From positions 1-20,839 of the forward strand of contig JAEESF010000020.1 of the NCBI GenBank assembly GCA_016286205.1: a stretch of 20,839 nt of DNA, read 5' to 3'. Under the pieces are notes generated by a model. The model was given only the letters and a program-made list of their open reading frames with translations, did no database searches and was not told the DNA's origin. This document shows, one piece after another, positions 7,290 to 13,383 of this stretch (position 1 is the stretch's first letter; each line of letters opens with the position of its first letter). A program made the translations under genes and the position numbers. Source of the DNA: Colicola sp016286205. Lineage in GTDB: Bacteria; Bacteroidota; Bacteroidia; Bacteroidales; Paludibacteraceae.

Positions 7290-7321
7290 CAAAAGTACTG
7301 CTTTTTTTTGAATTGACCAAA
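7290..7321 (-). promoter_or_regulatory. Promoter of the Gly-Leu-Leu tRNA operon
   Basis: On the minus strand TTTG (7321-7318), 20 bases, TACTTTTG (7297-7290). The -33 box and its flanks (7326-7305) match 22 bases of the rpsL promoter, and the -7 box with its flanks (7311-7278) matches 34 bases of the tRNA-Ser promoter. About 80 bases of leader precede the tRNA-Gly. Confidence 0.9.
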
Positions 7322-7377
7322 TATTTCTGCAAAAAAAATGCAAAAAAATGATTTTTCGGACAATTTAGTGTTCTTTT

Positions 7378-8703
7378 TTAGTAGATCCGATTGCCCAAAA
7401 CATCGAATATTTCGCCATTTCGCACGATAACCACTTGCCCGTTGCGAATCTGTTTGACTACTTGCGGCTTCGCACTCTCTGTGTCTTTCAGGCCATTGGG
7501 CGTGTAGTTGAGTTTTCGGTCCATCCACGGAATACGCTGCGCGATGTAATCGCGAACCCATTGCACTTCTTTTGCGTACGTACGCCCTGCTCGCGGGTTT
7601 TGGTGCACTCTTGTGCTAAGAATCGGCCAGCGTTGGAAATTGTCGTCGGCTGCGCGCCAAAGCAAATTTTCCAACGAGTCAACTACGGCTGTCAGAGCTT
7701 CTACGGAAATGATTCCGCGGTCGCGATAATAGGCGTAGATAGATTCCAGTTGTTGCTTGTCTTCGGCCGAATTGACTATGTCTTGCACAATCATCCACAG
7801 GTCTCCCGCAGAACTGCCGTAACTCTCATAGATATAACTACTTCCGCATTTCGAACAAATGGGGTAGGTGCGATCGTCATTCTCGTACGCCAAGTCAAAA
7901 TCCCATACAGGGCCTGTGTAAACCATATTGTCCGTAGAGCGTTTGTAGAAATAGGTGGACCAATAAGTGTCGGTATTTCCGCTAATCTCGCCCACCAGGA
8001 AATGGCGCAAGAAAGTGGCGCGATCTAATGTGGCATGACCGGATTTTTCTACTTGATTGTAAATGCTCTTGACTGCATTTTTCTGCGCGTTGGTGATGTT
8101 TTCTGCTTTCGGATAGTGAATGCTGACAGGCGTTCCTCGGTCACTCCAGAAATAAGTATCTTCTGAGGTGTTGTAAGCATCTACTTCGAACAGATAACCA
8201 TTTTGGTCCACTTCCACGCGTTTCTCGTGCACTTGTATTTGGTCGCAGAGTTGGTAGCAACCTTTGTAATCGCCATTGAGCACCACATCTACGGCCGCGA
8301 TAAAAGGCGTGTAAGGCATTTCCAGACGACGGCTGAGGTCGAAGGCCAGAATATTGCGCATCAGCGTTTTGTCTCCGTAGTTGTTGATGAGTGTCCATCG
8401 TTTGGCTGAAGCGGGCGAACCCAATACATTATGCTTGAAATCGAAGCGAATATGATATGGTTTCTTCGGGAAACTCATCGAAGCATTGCCTCTCAGTCGC
8501 ACGTAACCCGAATCAGCAATCTGGATTTTTCCTCCATTTACCACACGTATGATACACCGCAATTCGTTCTCTTTGTCTTGCGGTTCCTTATTATTGCGCG
8601 TGTTGATGTAAATGGTCGGGATATTATTCCGCTGCGGGAAACTCTCCGCGTGAGCCATACAGCAGAGCGCGGCTAAGATGAGAAAACAATATACCTTTTT
8701 CAT
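7378..8703 (-). CDS. Secreted CotH kinase family protein
   Basis: This 441-residue protein has a signal peptide cleaved after AHA (residues 17-19). It shows the CotH protein kinase landmarks in order: RGNAS (71-75) with FPKKPYHIRFD after it, the WTLINNYGDKTLMRN stretch (103-116), VVLNGDYKGCYQL (140-152), and GPVWDFDLAY (264-273), which holds the Asp residues expected at the metal and catalytic site. CotH proteins phosphorylate secreted proteins; in Bacteroidales their targets are mostly unknown. The last 25 residues (two short strands around NGQVVIVRNGEIFDVLGNRIY-like sequence) look like a short type IX secretion sorting tail, an inference. The ATG at 8703 gives the signal peptide; the frame extends to 8757 but that part overlaps menA. 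The gene is last in a minus-strand group, 25 bases after menA. Confidence 0.88.
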   Translation of the reverse strand: MKKVYCFLILAALCCMAHAESFPQRNNIPTIYINTRNNKEPQDKENELRCIIRVVNGGKIQIADSGYVRLRGNASMSFPKKPYHIRFDFKHNVLGSPASAKRWTLINNYGDKTLMRNILAFDLSRRLEMPYTPFIAAVDVVLNGDYKGCYQLCDQIQVHEKRVEVDQNGYLFEVDAYNTSEDTYFWSDRGTPVSIHYPKAENITNAQKNAVKSIYNQVEKSGHATLDRATFLRHFLVGEISGNTDTYWSTYFYKRSTDNMVYTGPVWDFDLAYENDDRTYPICSKCGSSYIYESYGSSAGDLWMIVQDIVNSAEDKQQLESIYAYYRDRGIISVEALTAVVDSLENLLWRAADDNFQRWPILSTRVHQNPRAGRTYAKEVQWVRDYIAQRIPWMDRKLNYTPNGLKDTESAKPQVVKQIRNGQVVIVRNGEIFDVLGNRIY

Positions 8704-8728
8704 AACAGACAAATCTAATACCTTATTA

Positions 8729-9595
8729 TTATATGCACGCGAGGCATGCCAGAACAATGGTGCTGAACATCAAAACGGGCATCTGAATATCTAATTTGGA
8801 GCCTTGGTTGCGGAAGATATAGGCAATATGCCAAATCCATAACGGGCAGATAATCAGCGTCCAGAAATGTCCTGTTGCTGCAAAAATGGCCATACAACCG
8901 GCTAATAGACAAGCGTGGTAAATCTTTCCTCCCTTTTCGCCCAGCAGACCGGCAAAAGTGTGTTTGTCGTGTGCGCGGTCATTGTCCATATCGCGAATGT
9001 TGTTCAGATTGAGAACACCGACGATAGGCAACCCCAGTGCGATGGCCGCCCAGACTATTTCGGCCGTGATGGTTTGCGTCTGCAAGTAGAACGCACCCAT
9101 TGTGCTGAGGAGCCCGAAGAAAAGGAAAACGCCCAAATCGCCTAAGCCGATGTAACCGTAACTATGCTTTCCGAGCGTGTAAGTCATTGCACCTACGATG
9201 GCCAACAGACCCAGTCCCAGGAAAATTGCGCTTTGCCAACTGAAGAGTGTTCCGAAAGCCGCCCAAACCAATGCTGTGCCGAAAAGTACGCAAAGGCCGA
9301 TGAAAGCGCCAATCATGATTTTGATTTGGCGGAAAGTGAGTGTTCCTGCTTGCAAACCATAGGCCGCGCGGCCTTTCTGGTCGGTGTCTGTTCCTTTCTG
9401 CGCATCACCCAATTCGTTGCTTAAGTTGCTCAGAATCTGCAGACTGAGTGTCGTCAGTATAGCCAATCCAAAAACCAACCAAAAGCGGCTATCTACAGTT
9501 GTTAAGGCACTCCACGCCAATCCCGAGCCGAGAATGATTCCCGACATCGAAAGCGGCAAGGTGCGCAGGCGGAGTGATTGGATATACGGATTCAT
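8729..9595 (-). CDS. menA: 1,4-dihydroxy-2-naphthoate polyprenyltransferase
   Basis: The 288-residue membrane protein has about eight or nine hydrophobic helices and both Asp-rich motifs of UbiA-type prenyltransferases: N60-E-L-G-D64 with D70 and D72, and NNIRDMDNDRAHD with D201, D203, D205 and D209. The opening sequence (IQSLRLRTLPLS) is typical of MenA. It attaches the polyprenyl chain to 1,4-dihydroxy-2-naphthoate in the membrane to make demethylmenaquinone, for an anaerobic respiratory chain. No other men genes are nearby. I chose the ATG at 9595 because it lies 2 bases after the GH53 stop codon and gives the standard N-terminus; the longer frame to 9715 overlaps the GH53 gene. Confidence 0.93.
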   Translation of the reverse strand: MNPYIQSLRLRTLPLSMSGIILGSGLAWSALTTVDSRFWLVFGLAILTTLSLQILSNLSNELGDAQKGTDTDQKGRAAYGLQAGTLTFRQIKIMIGAFIGLCVLFGTALVWAAFGTLFSWQSAIFLGLGLLAIVGAMTYTLGKHSYGYIGLGDLGVFLFFGLLSTMGAFYLQTQTITAEIVWAAIALGLPIVGVLNLNNIRDMDNDRAHDKHTFAGLLGEKGGKIYHACLLAGCMAIFAATGHFWTLIICPLWIWHIAYIFRNQGSKLDIQMPVLMFSTIVLACLACI

Positions 9596-9597
9596 TT

Positions 9598-10698
9598 TTA
9601 TTGTTTGCTGAATTTGAACAAAGTGTGCAATGATGGCGCAGGTTGGCCTTCCGGAGTGAAAGCGCCCATGTTGTAACTTCCCCAACCGAGAGGAATGTAT
9701 TCTGCCGGTCGCCAATCGCCGTATACTTCAGGTTCCCAGTAGAAAACTCCGACACAGGAATCGATAGGCGCAATACGATTGAGGAAATCGGTCATGACGG
9801 TATCGGCGAGTGCGGATACTGACTGATAATCAGGCCATTGGCTATTCATCATGCCAATCTCGGCAATCATTACGGGACGATGATAACGGTCTATCAGTTT
9901 CTGTATGTTCTGTTCGGCCAGTTGGTTCATTTCCTGCCAGTCGAGTCCAGACCATGCGCGCATCATCGGATAGTGGCTCAGACCAATCATGTCGAATTGT
10001 CCGCCATGTTCAATCAGTTGGTCGAAGAACCAGTCGCGATACTGATAAGCATTGTCTACGTGGACGATGACATTGATGTCCGAAAAAGCCTCTTTTGCGG
10101 CCTTGTATCCCGCAGCCGTGAAGCCTGCGTAATGGTCCCATCTCTCATTCTTTAGTTTTTCGTCTTCCATCTTCTCTCCTACATTTCCGACGGGCCAGAG
10201 CATGCCATTGGGCGTCTCGTTGCCGATTTGTACCCATTCGGGCTTGACGCCTTCTTCCTTCAGCGCGTACAACACATCGAGCGTATGCTCGAAAACGGCT
10301 TCGCGTAACTGGTTGTAGTTGTAGTTTTGCCATGCCACAGGAATCGTCTGGCTATGTGGGTCGGCGAAAAAGTCCGAATAATGGAAGTCAATCATGACCC
10401 GCAGACCCTGTTTGGCCGCCCGTTTGGCCATGCGAACGACATCGTCTTTGTTGCTCCAACCGGTGGGATGGTTTACCCAAACGCGGAGACGCACGGCGTT
10501 CATACCCATCGATTGCATAATATCCAGACAATCAGCCTCTTTGCCGTCCGGGGAGTAGAATTTTACACTATCGTTTTCCATCTCACTCAGCCATCCAATA
10601 TCTCCTCCCAGCGCAAAGGATCCGCGCGGCGTTTTTGGGCGATAGTAACAACTTGTCAAAAGGCAAGCCAGAAGTGTTATGTATGCAAGTTTTTTCAT
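9598..10698 (-). CDS. GH53 endo-beta-1,4-galactanase lipoprotein
   Basis: This 366-residue protein has a lipoprotein signal (LLTSC, Cys17) and a glycoside hydrolase family 53 barrel. It begins at FALGGDIGWLSEM, followed by MGMNAVRLRVWVNP-like sequence (64-77) and VMIDFHYSDFFADP (101-114). The acid/base Glu is E161 in QIGNE, and the nucleophile is E280 in VMIAEIG. GH53 enzymes cut the beta-1,4-galactan side chains of pectic arabinogalactan. An outer-membrane lipoprotein of this type fits a plant-fibre diet in the gut. No SusC/SusD pair is in the window, so this is not part of a visible polysaccharide utilisation locus. The gene lies directly before menA (2-base gap) and after a repeat-filled 139-base gap; no clear promoter of its own was found. 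Confidence 0.92.
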   Translation of the reverse strand: MKKLAYITLLACLLTSCYYRPKTPRGSFALGGDIGWLSEMENDSVKFYSPDGKEADCLDIMQSMGMNAVRLRVWVNHPTGWSNKDDVVRMAKRAAKQGLRVMIDFHYSDFFADPHSQTIPVAWQNYNYNQLREAVFEHTLDVLYALKEEGVKPEWVQIGNETPNGMLWPVGNVGEKMEDEKLKNERWDHYAGFTAAGYKAAKEAFSDINVIVHVDNAYQYRDWFFDQLIEHGGQFDMIGLSHYPMMRAWSGLDWQEMNQLAEQNIQKLIDRYHRPVMIAEIGMMNSQWPDYQSVSALADTVMTDFLNRIAPIDSCVGVFYWEPEVYGDWRPAEYIPLGWGSYNMGAFTPEGQPAPSLHTLFKFSKQ

Positions 10699-10740
10699 AA
10701 TGTTTGATTTTTCTCAGAATCTTAAAAATCGTACACTTTT

Positions 10741-10795
10741 TTGTCAGGTAATTGTCTCGTGATCGTCAGGTTAAAGTCTCGTCTTTTCTCGTATG
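10741..10795 (-). repeat. 11-bp tandem repeat array (copy 3) with 22-bp superperiod
   Basis: Plus-strand units are TTGTCAGGTAA, TTGTCTCGTGA, TCGTCAGGTTA, AAGTCTCGTCT and TTTCTCGTATG, each 11 bases with no gaps. They alternate between a CAGGT type and a CTCGT type, giving a 22-bp superperiod. The second unit is the exact reverse complement of the unit in nfnAB (TCACGAGACAA). The array lies between the DUF486 gene and the GH53 gene and is otherwise non-coding. Confidence 0.85.
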
Positions 10796-10837
10796 GCGGG
10801 AAAATAGAACAAAATCTTAACGAGAGTACATTTTTGC

Positions 10838-11209
10838 CTACTTAAATCCGAAGACAAAATACACGGCTCCGATGAGCAAAAGACATGCCACGAAATGGTT
10901 CCATCGAAGAGGCATGTGGAATGCAAGTGCGGAGAAAACGACAAACACGACAAGCGTTATAACCTCCTGAATTACTTTGAGTTGCATCAACGAGAAGGGT
11001 CCTCCGTTTCCTTCAAATCCGATTCGATTGGCGGGCACCTGGAGACAATACTCGAAGAAAGCAATTCCCCACGAAAGGAGGATAATAAGGATGAGTGGCG
11101 TGGCGTTGCTGAAAAAACCGATATTTTGCAGTTTGAGGTGGCCATACCAGGCGAAAGTCATAAACACATTGGCTACCAAAAGTAGTAATATGGTATAGAT
11201 TCCATTCAT
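10838..11209 (-). CDS. DUF486 / DMT-superfamily small membrane protein
   Basis: The 123-residue protein has four predicted membrane helices: about residues 3-20, 36-54, 80-98 and 104-120. It carries the family phrases MTFAWYGHLK and LLSWGIAFFEYCLQVPANRIG, which identify the DUF486 family, annotated as related to drug/metabolite transporters. The substrate is unknown. Its start codon overlaps the ttcA stop in an ATGA arrangement (11206-11209), so translation is probably coupled to ttcA. Confidence 0.88.
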   Translation of the reverse strand: MNGIYTILLLLVANVFMTFAWYGHLKLQNIGFFSNATPLILIILLSWGIAFFEYCLQVPANRIGFEGNGGPFSLMQLKVIQEVITLVVFVVFSALAFHMPLRWNHFVACLLLIGAVYFVFGFK

Positions 11210-12009
11210 AATTTCGGTAAATAGTCTGTTTTGATATTTGTCATAGCTCCGTAGATGTTATCTACGGCTTCCGGATTCAGTTGTCGGATTTGTTGTAATA
11301 ATTCTTTGGCTTTTTCTCGCGATGTCACATGCTCAAATGGGCATAGTTTTGGCGGTTTTTGGTAGTTGCGCAATTCCGCATATCGTGTCAAATCGACTTC
11401 GTCGATGAGGTAGAGCGGCCGGATGAGCGAAAGCGGCATTTTGTCCATCGGTAAGATAGGCGGGATAGTGGCAAACGCCCCTTGGAAAATCAGGTTCATC
11501 AGGAGCGTTTGTGCCACGTCGTCTCTGTGATGGCCGAGCGCGATCTTGTTGCAACCGATCTGTTGCGCCACATCAAACAAGGCTTTGCGTCGATACCAAG
11601 CACAGAGGAAGCAAGGATTTGCAGCCTCTCCCGACCTCCCCTGAAGGGAAGGAGTTACTTTTCTCCCCTCTAAGGAAATGGCCGGTTTTTCGCCGATCTC
11701 CGTATCACGGATTATGAGCGGCACTTTGGCTTCTTGGCAGAACTGCTCCAGATAGCTCAGATCGGTGGCGTAGGCCCTTTCTTTGACCCGCACATGAACA
11801 GCGGTTACGCGGAATCGCGGCTTGTAGATTTGTGCTCTACGACCGAGCAATTCGACCAATGCGAGCGAGTCTTTTCCACCGCTAAGTCCGATGAGAATAT
11901 GGTCGCTATCGGCAATCAGTCCATAGTCGGCACAAGCCTTGTGAAAACGCCGTGTGAGACGTGCTTGCAACTTGGCCAATTCTATTTGCTGCGGAGTCTT
12001 CTGTGCCAT
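11206..12009 (-). CDS. ttcA: TtcA-family tRNA 2-thiocytidine synthetase (PP-loop)
   Basis: The 267-residue protein has the PP-loop SGGKDS (43-48), then CFLC (C133, C136) and C223 in CPFE, matching the three cysteines that hold the Fe-S cluster in TtcA. GHHRDD (159-164) and MNLIFQGAFATIPP are further family landmarks. TtcA thiolates cytidine 32 in some tRNAs. Residues 112-129 are extra compared with Bacteroides homologues as I remember them, and coincide with a 51-bp palindromic repeat. The ATG at 12009 is chosen because the promoter -7 box lies at 12035-12028, so a start at 12090 would be upstream of transcription. The 5' leader is only about 12 bases. The gene is first in the minus-strand group and divergent from rpsL. 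Confidence 0.87.
   Translation of the reverse strand: MAQKTPQQIELAKLQARLTRRFHKACADYGLIADSDHILIGLSGGKDSLALVELLGRRAQIYKPRFRVTAVHVRVKERAYATDLSYLEQFCQEAKVPLIIRDTEIGEKPAISLEGRKVTPSLQGRSGEAANPCFLCAWYRRKALFDVAQQIGCNKIALGHHRDDVAQTLLMNLIFQGAFATIPPILPMDKMPLSLIRPLYLIDEVDLTRYAELRNYQKPPKLCPFEHVTSREKAKELLQQIRQLNPEAVDNIYGAMTNIKTDYLPKL
11625..11675 (-). repeat. 51-bp palindromic repeat inserted in frame in ttcA
   Basis: On the minus strand the element runs from CCTTAGAGGGGAG, through AAAAGTAACTCC, to TTCCCTTCAGGGGAGGTCGG and GAGAGG. It contains the hairpin CCTTCCC-TTCA-GGGGAGG with one G-U pair. It resembles the CTCCCCT/AGGGGAG repeats common between genes in Bacteroidetes genomes. Its length is exactly 17 codons and it encodes about residues 112-129, rich in Gly, Arg, Ser and Lys, just before the CFLC cluster motif. 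Confidence 0.75.
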
Positions 12010-12027
12010 CGTTGTGAAAAGTGGGTG

Positions 12028-12059
12028 CAAAGGTACGAAAAAAAAAGTATTCACACAAA
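12028..12059 (-). promoter_or_regulatory. Promoter of the ttcA operon
   Basis: On the minus strand TTTG (12059-12056), a 20-base spacer with an A/T tract, then TACCTTTG (12035-12028). The predicted transcript start is about 12021, leaving a very short leader before the ATG at 12009. Confidence 0.9.
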
Positions 12060-12146
12060 TTGTACGGTCATTTTTATTAAAAAATGGCAAATAAATATGG
12101 CAAAAGTGAGAAAAATGAAAAAATAATGCATTTTCTTTAGAAAATA

Positions 12147-12178
12147 TTTGGTCAATTCAAAAATTTGTAGTACTTTTG
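12147..12178 (+). promoter_or_regulatory. Promoter of the str-S10 ribosomal protein cluster
   Basis: TTTG (12147-12150), 20 bases, TACTTTTG (12171-12178). Bases 12142-12163 are identical to the same part of the Gly-Leu-Leu tRNA promoter on the minus strand. I found no other TTTG/TAnnTTTG pair between here and the end of the window, so this may drive the whole cluster. A leader of about 85 bases follows. Confidence 0.9.
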
Positions 12179-12189
12179 CAGGCTTTTTC

Positions 12190-12223
12190 GCGCGAACGCA
12201 ACGTATATGTACGTGTAACGCGC
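12190..12223 (+). promoter_or_regulatory. Hairpin in the rpsL leader RNA
   Basis: GCGCG (12190-12194) pairs with CGCGC (12219-12223) and ACGTA (12201-12205) with TACGT (12210-12214) around a TATG loop, separated by an asymmetric internal loop of 6 and 4 bases. It is followed by an A-run, not a T-run, so it is not a terminator. It may stabilise or regulate the leader. Confidence 0.5.
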
Positions 12224-12274
12224 AAAAAATATGGAACTTTTAGTAAAACAAATTAACAAAAATCAAACAACAAA

Positions 12275-12652
12275 ATGCCTACAATTCAACAATTAGTTAG
12301 AAAAGGAAGAGCAGAACTGGTGGACAAGAGTAAGAGCCCGGCTCTTGACAGTTGTCCGCAACGTCGTGGCGTTTGTGTACGTGTTTACACAACGACCCCG
12401 AAGAAACCTAACTCCGCGATGCGTAAGGTGGCCCGTGTGCGCCTGACGAACGCTAAGGAAGTTAACGCTTACATCCCGGGAGAGGGACACAACTTGCAAG
12501 AGCACAGTATCGTAATGGTACGTGGTGGTCGTGTAAAAGACCTGCCAGGTGTTCGTTATCACATCGTACGTGGTACATTGGATACCGCCGGTGTGGCTAA
12601 CCGCTTGCAACGCCGTTCGAAATACGGAGCAAAGCGTCCGAAGAAAAAGTAA
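12275..12652 (+). CDS. rpsL: 30S ribosomal protein S12
   Basis: The 125-residue protein is full length for S12. It carries the decoding-site loop TTTPKKPNSAMRK (about 39-51) and GGRVKDLPGVRYH (about 84-96), with unmodified lysines at the two positions where streptomycin-resistance changes occur, so the sequence looks streptomycin-sensitive. S12 helps the 30S subunit check codon-anticodon pairing. The ATG lies in an A-rich stretch with no Shine-Dalgarno, as usual in this phylum. It is the first gene of the cluster. Confidence 0.98.
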   Translation: MPTIQQLVRKGRAELVDKSKSPALDSCPQRRGVCVRVYTTTPKKPNSAMRKVARVRLTNAKEVNAYIPGEGHNLQEHSIVMVRGGRVKDLPGVRYHIVRGTLDTAGVANRLQRRSKYGAKRPKKK

Positions 12653-12657
12653 TCGAT

Positions 12658-12692
12658 AGTCGAAAGTAGAAAGTCGACAGTCGAAAGACAAA
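12658..12692 (+). repeat. 7-bp tandem repeat after rpsL
   Basis: Units AGTCGAA (12658-12664), AGTAGAA (12665-12671), AGTCGAC (12672-12678), AGTCGAA (12679-12685) and AGACAAA (12686-12692), possibly preceded by AATCGAT (12651-12657), which overlaps the stop codon. This is a heptamer repeat of a different period from the 11-bp family. Confidence 0.7.
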
Positions 12693-12768
12693 AAAAAGTT
12701 CAAGCTCTGAATTTAATTAACTAAATGTTCCCATAGAGGGACGATTAACATGGGTTGAGGGTTGAGTA

Positions 12769-12817
12769 AGCGGTCACGAGCCGGAGTGAATCCGGAGGCA
12801 AAGAGGCCTTGACTGCT
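12769..12817 (+). promoter_or_regulatory. Three-way-junction RNA upstream of rpsG
   Basis: AGCGGTCA (12769-12776) pairs with TGACTGCT (12810-12817), 8 bp with one G-U pair. Inside are two hairpins: CCGGA/TCCGG (12781-12785 and 12791-12795) with loop GTGAA, and AGGC/GCCT (12796-12799 and 12806-12809) with loop AAAGAG. It ends 37 bases before the rpsG start. In E. coli S7 represses its own operon by binding the rpsL-rpsG spacer; an equivalent role here is inferred from position and structure only. Confidence 0.65.
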
Positions 12818-12854
12818 GAAGCGATCGACAGCCAAACAAAAACAAATTGAAACA

Positions 12855-13331
12855 ATGAGAAAAGCAAAACCGCAAAAACGAGTTATCCTTCCGGATCCAG
12901 TATTCGGTGAAGTGATGGTGGCAAAATTTGTGAACCACCTTATGCTCGATGGTAAGAAGAATACCGCTTACGGCGTATTCTATGGTGCTCTGGATGTAGT
13001 TGGCCAGAAGATGAATGATGCAGAGAAATCTGCTCTGGATATCTGGAAACAAGCTCTGGATAACATCACTCCTCTGGTAGAGGTTAAATCGAAACGTATC
13101 GGTGGTGCAACCTTCCAGGTTCCGACCGAGATTCGTGCAGACCGCAAAGAGAGTATTGCAATGAAGAACATGATCAACTTCGCTCGCAAGCGTGGCGGTC
13201 ACTCGATGGCAGAGAAACTTGCTGCCGAGATCATGGATGCCTTCAACAACCAAGGTGGTGCATTCAAGCGTAAAGAGGATATGCACCGTATGGCCGAGGC
13301 TAACCGTGCATTCGCACACTTCCGCTTCTAA
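12855..13331 (+). CDS. rpsG: 30S ribosomal protein S7
   Basis: The 158-residue protein matches S7 over its length: start MRKAKPQKRVILPDPVFG, the conserved KFVNHLMLDGKK (about 24-35), GGATFQVPTEIRADR (83-97), and the C-terminal ANRAFAHFRF. S7 nucleates assembly of the head of the 30S subunit by binding the 3' domain of 16S rRNA and contacts the E-site tRNA. It follows a 202-base spacer, unusually long for this cluster, that holds a 7-bp repeat and a structured RNA. Confidence 0.98.
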   Translation: MRKAKPQKRVILPDPVFGEVMVAKFVNHLMLDGKKNTAYGVFYGALDVVGQKMNDAEKSALDIWKQALDNITPLVEVKSKRIGGATFQVPTEIRADRKESIAMKNMINFARKRGGHSMAEKLAAEIMDAFNNQGGAFKRKEDMHRMAEANRAFAHFRF

Positions 13332-13383
13332 TTGAGCAGTCGTAAGACAAAAGGTACAAAAAAAGATTGGAAATAAGAAAAAA

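Noticed and set aside
7322..7377. A terminator for cotH
   Set aside because: There are A-runs and T-runs but no convincing stem, so I could not support a terminator before the tRNA promoter.
10699..10740. A promoter for the GH53 gene
   Set aside because: No TAnnTTTG box with a TTTG 19-21 bases upstream was found on the minus strand; read-through from the ttcA promoter is simpler.
12010..12090. Extended start of ttcA at 12090
   Set aside because: The promoter -7 box at 12035-12028 puts the transcript start downstream of that ATG, and the extra residues do not look like TtcA.
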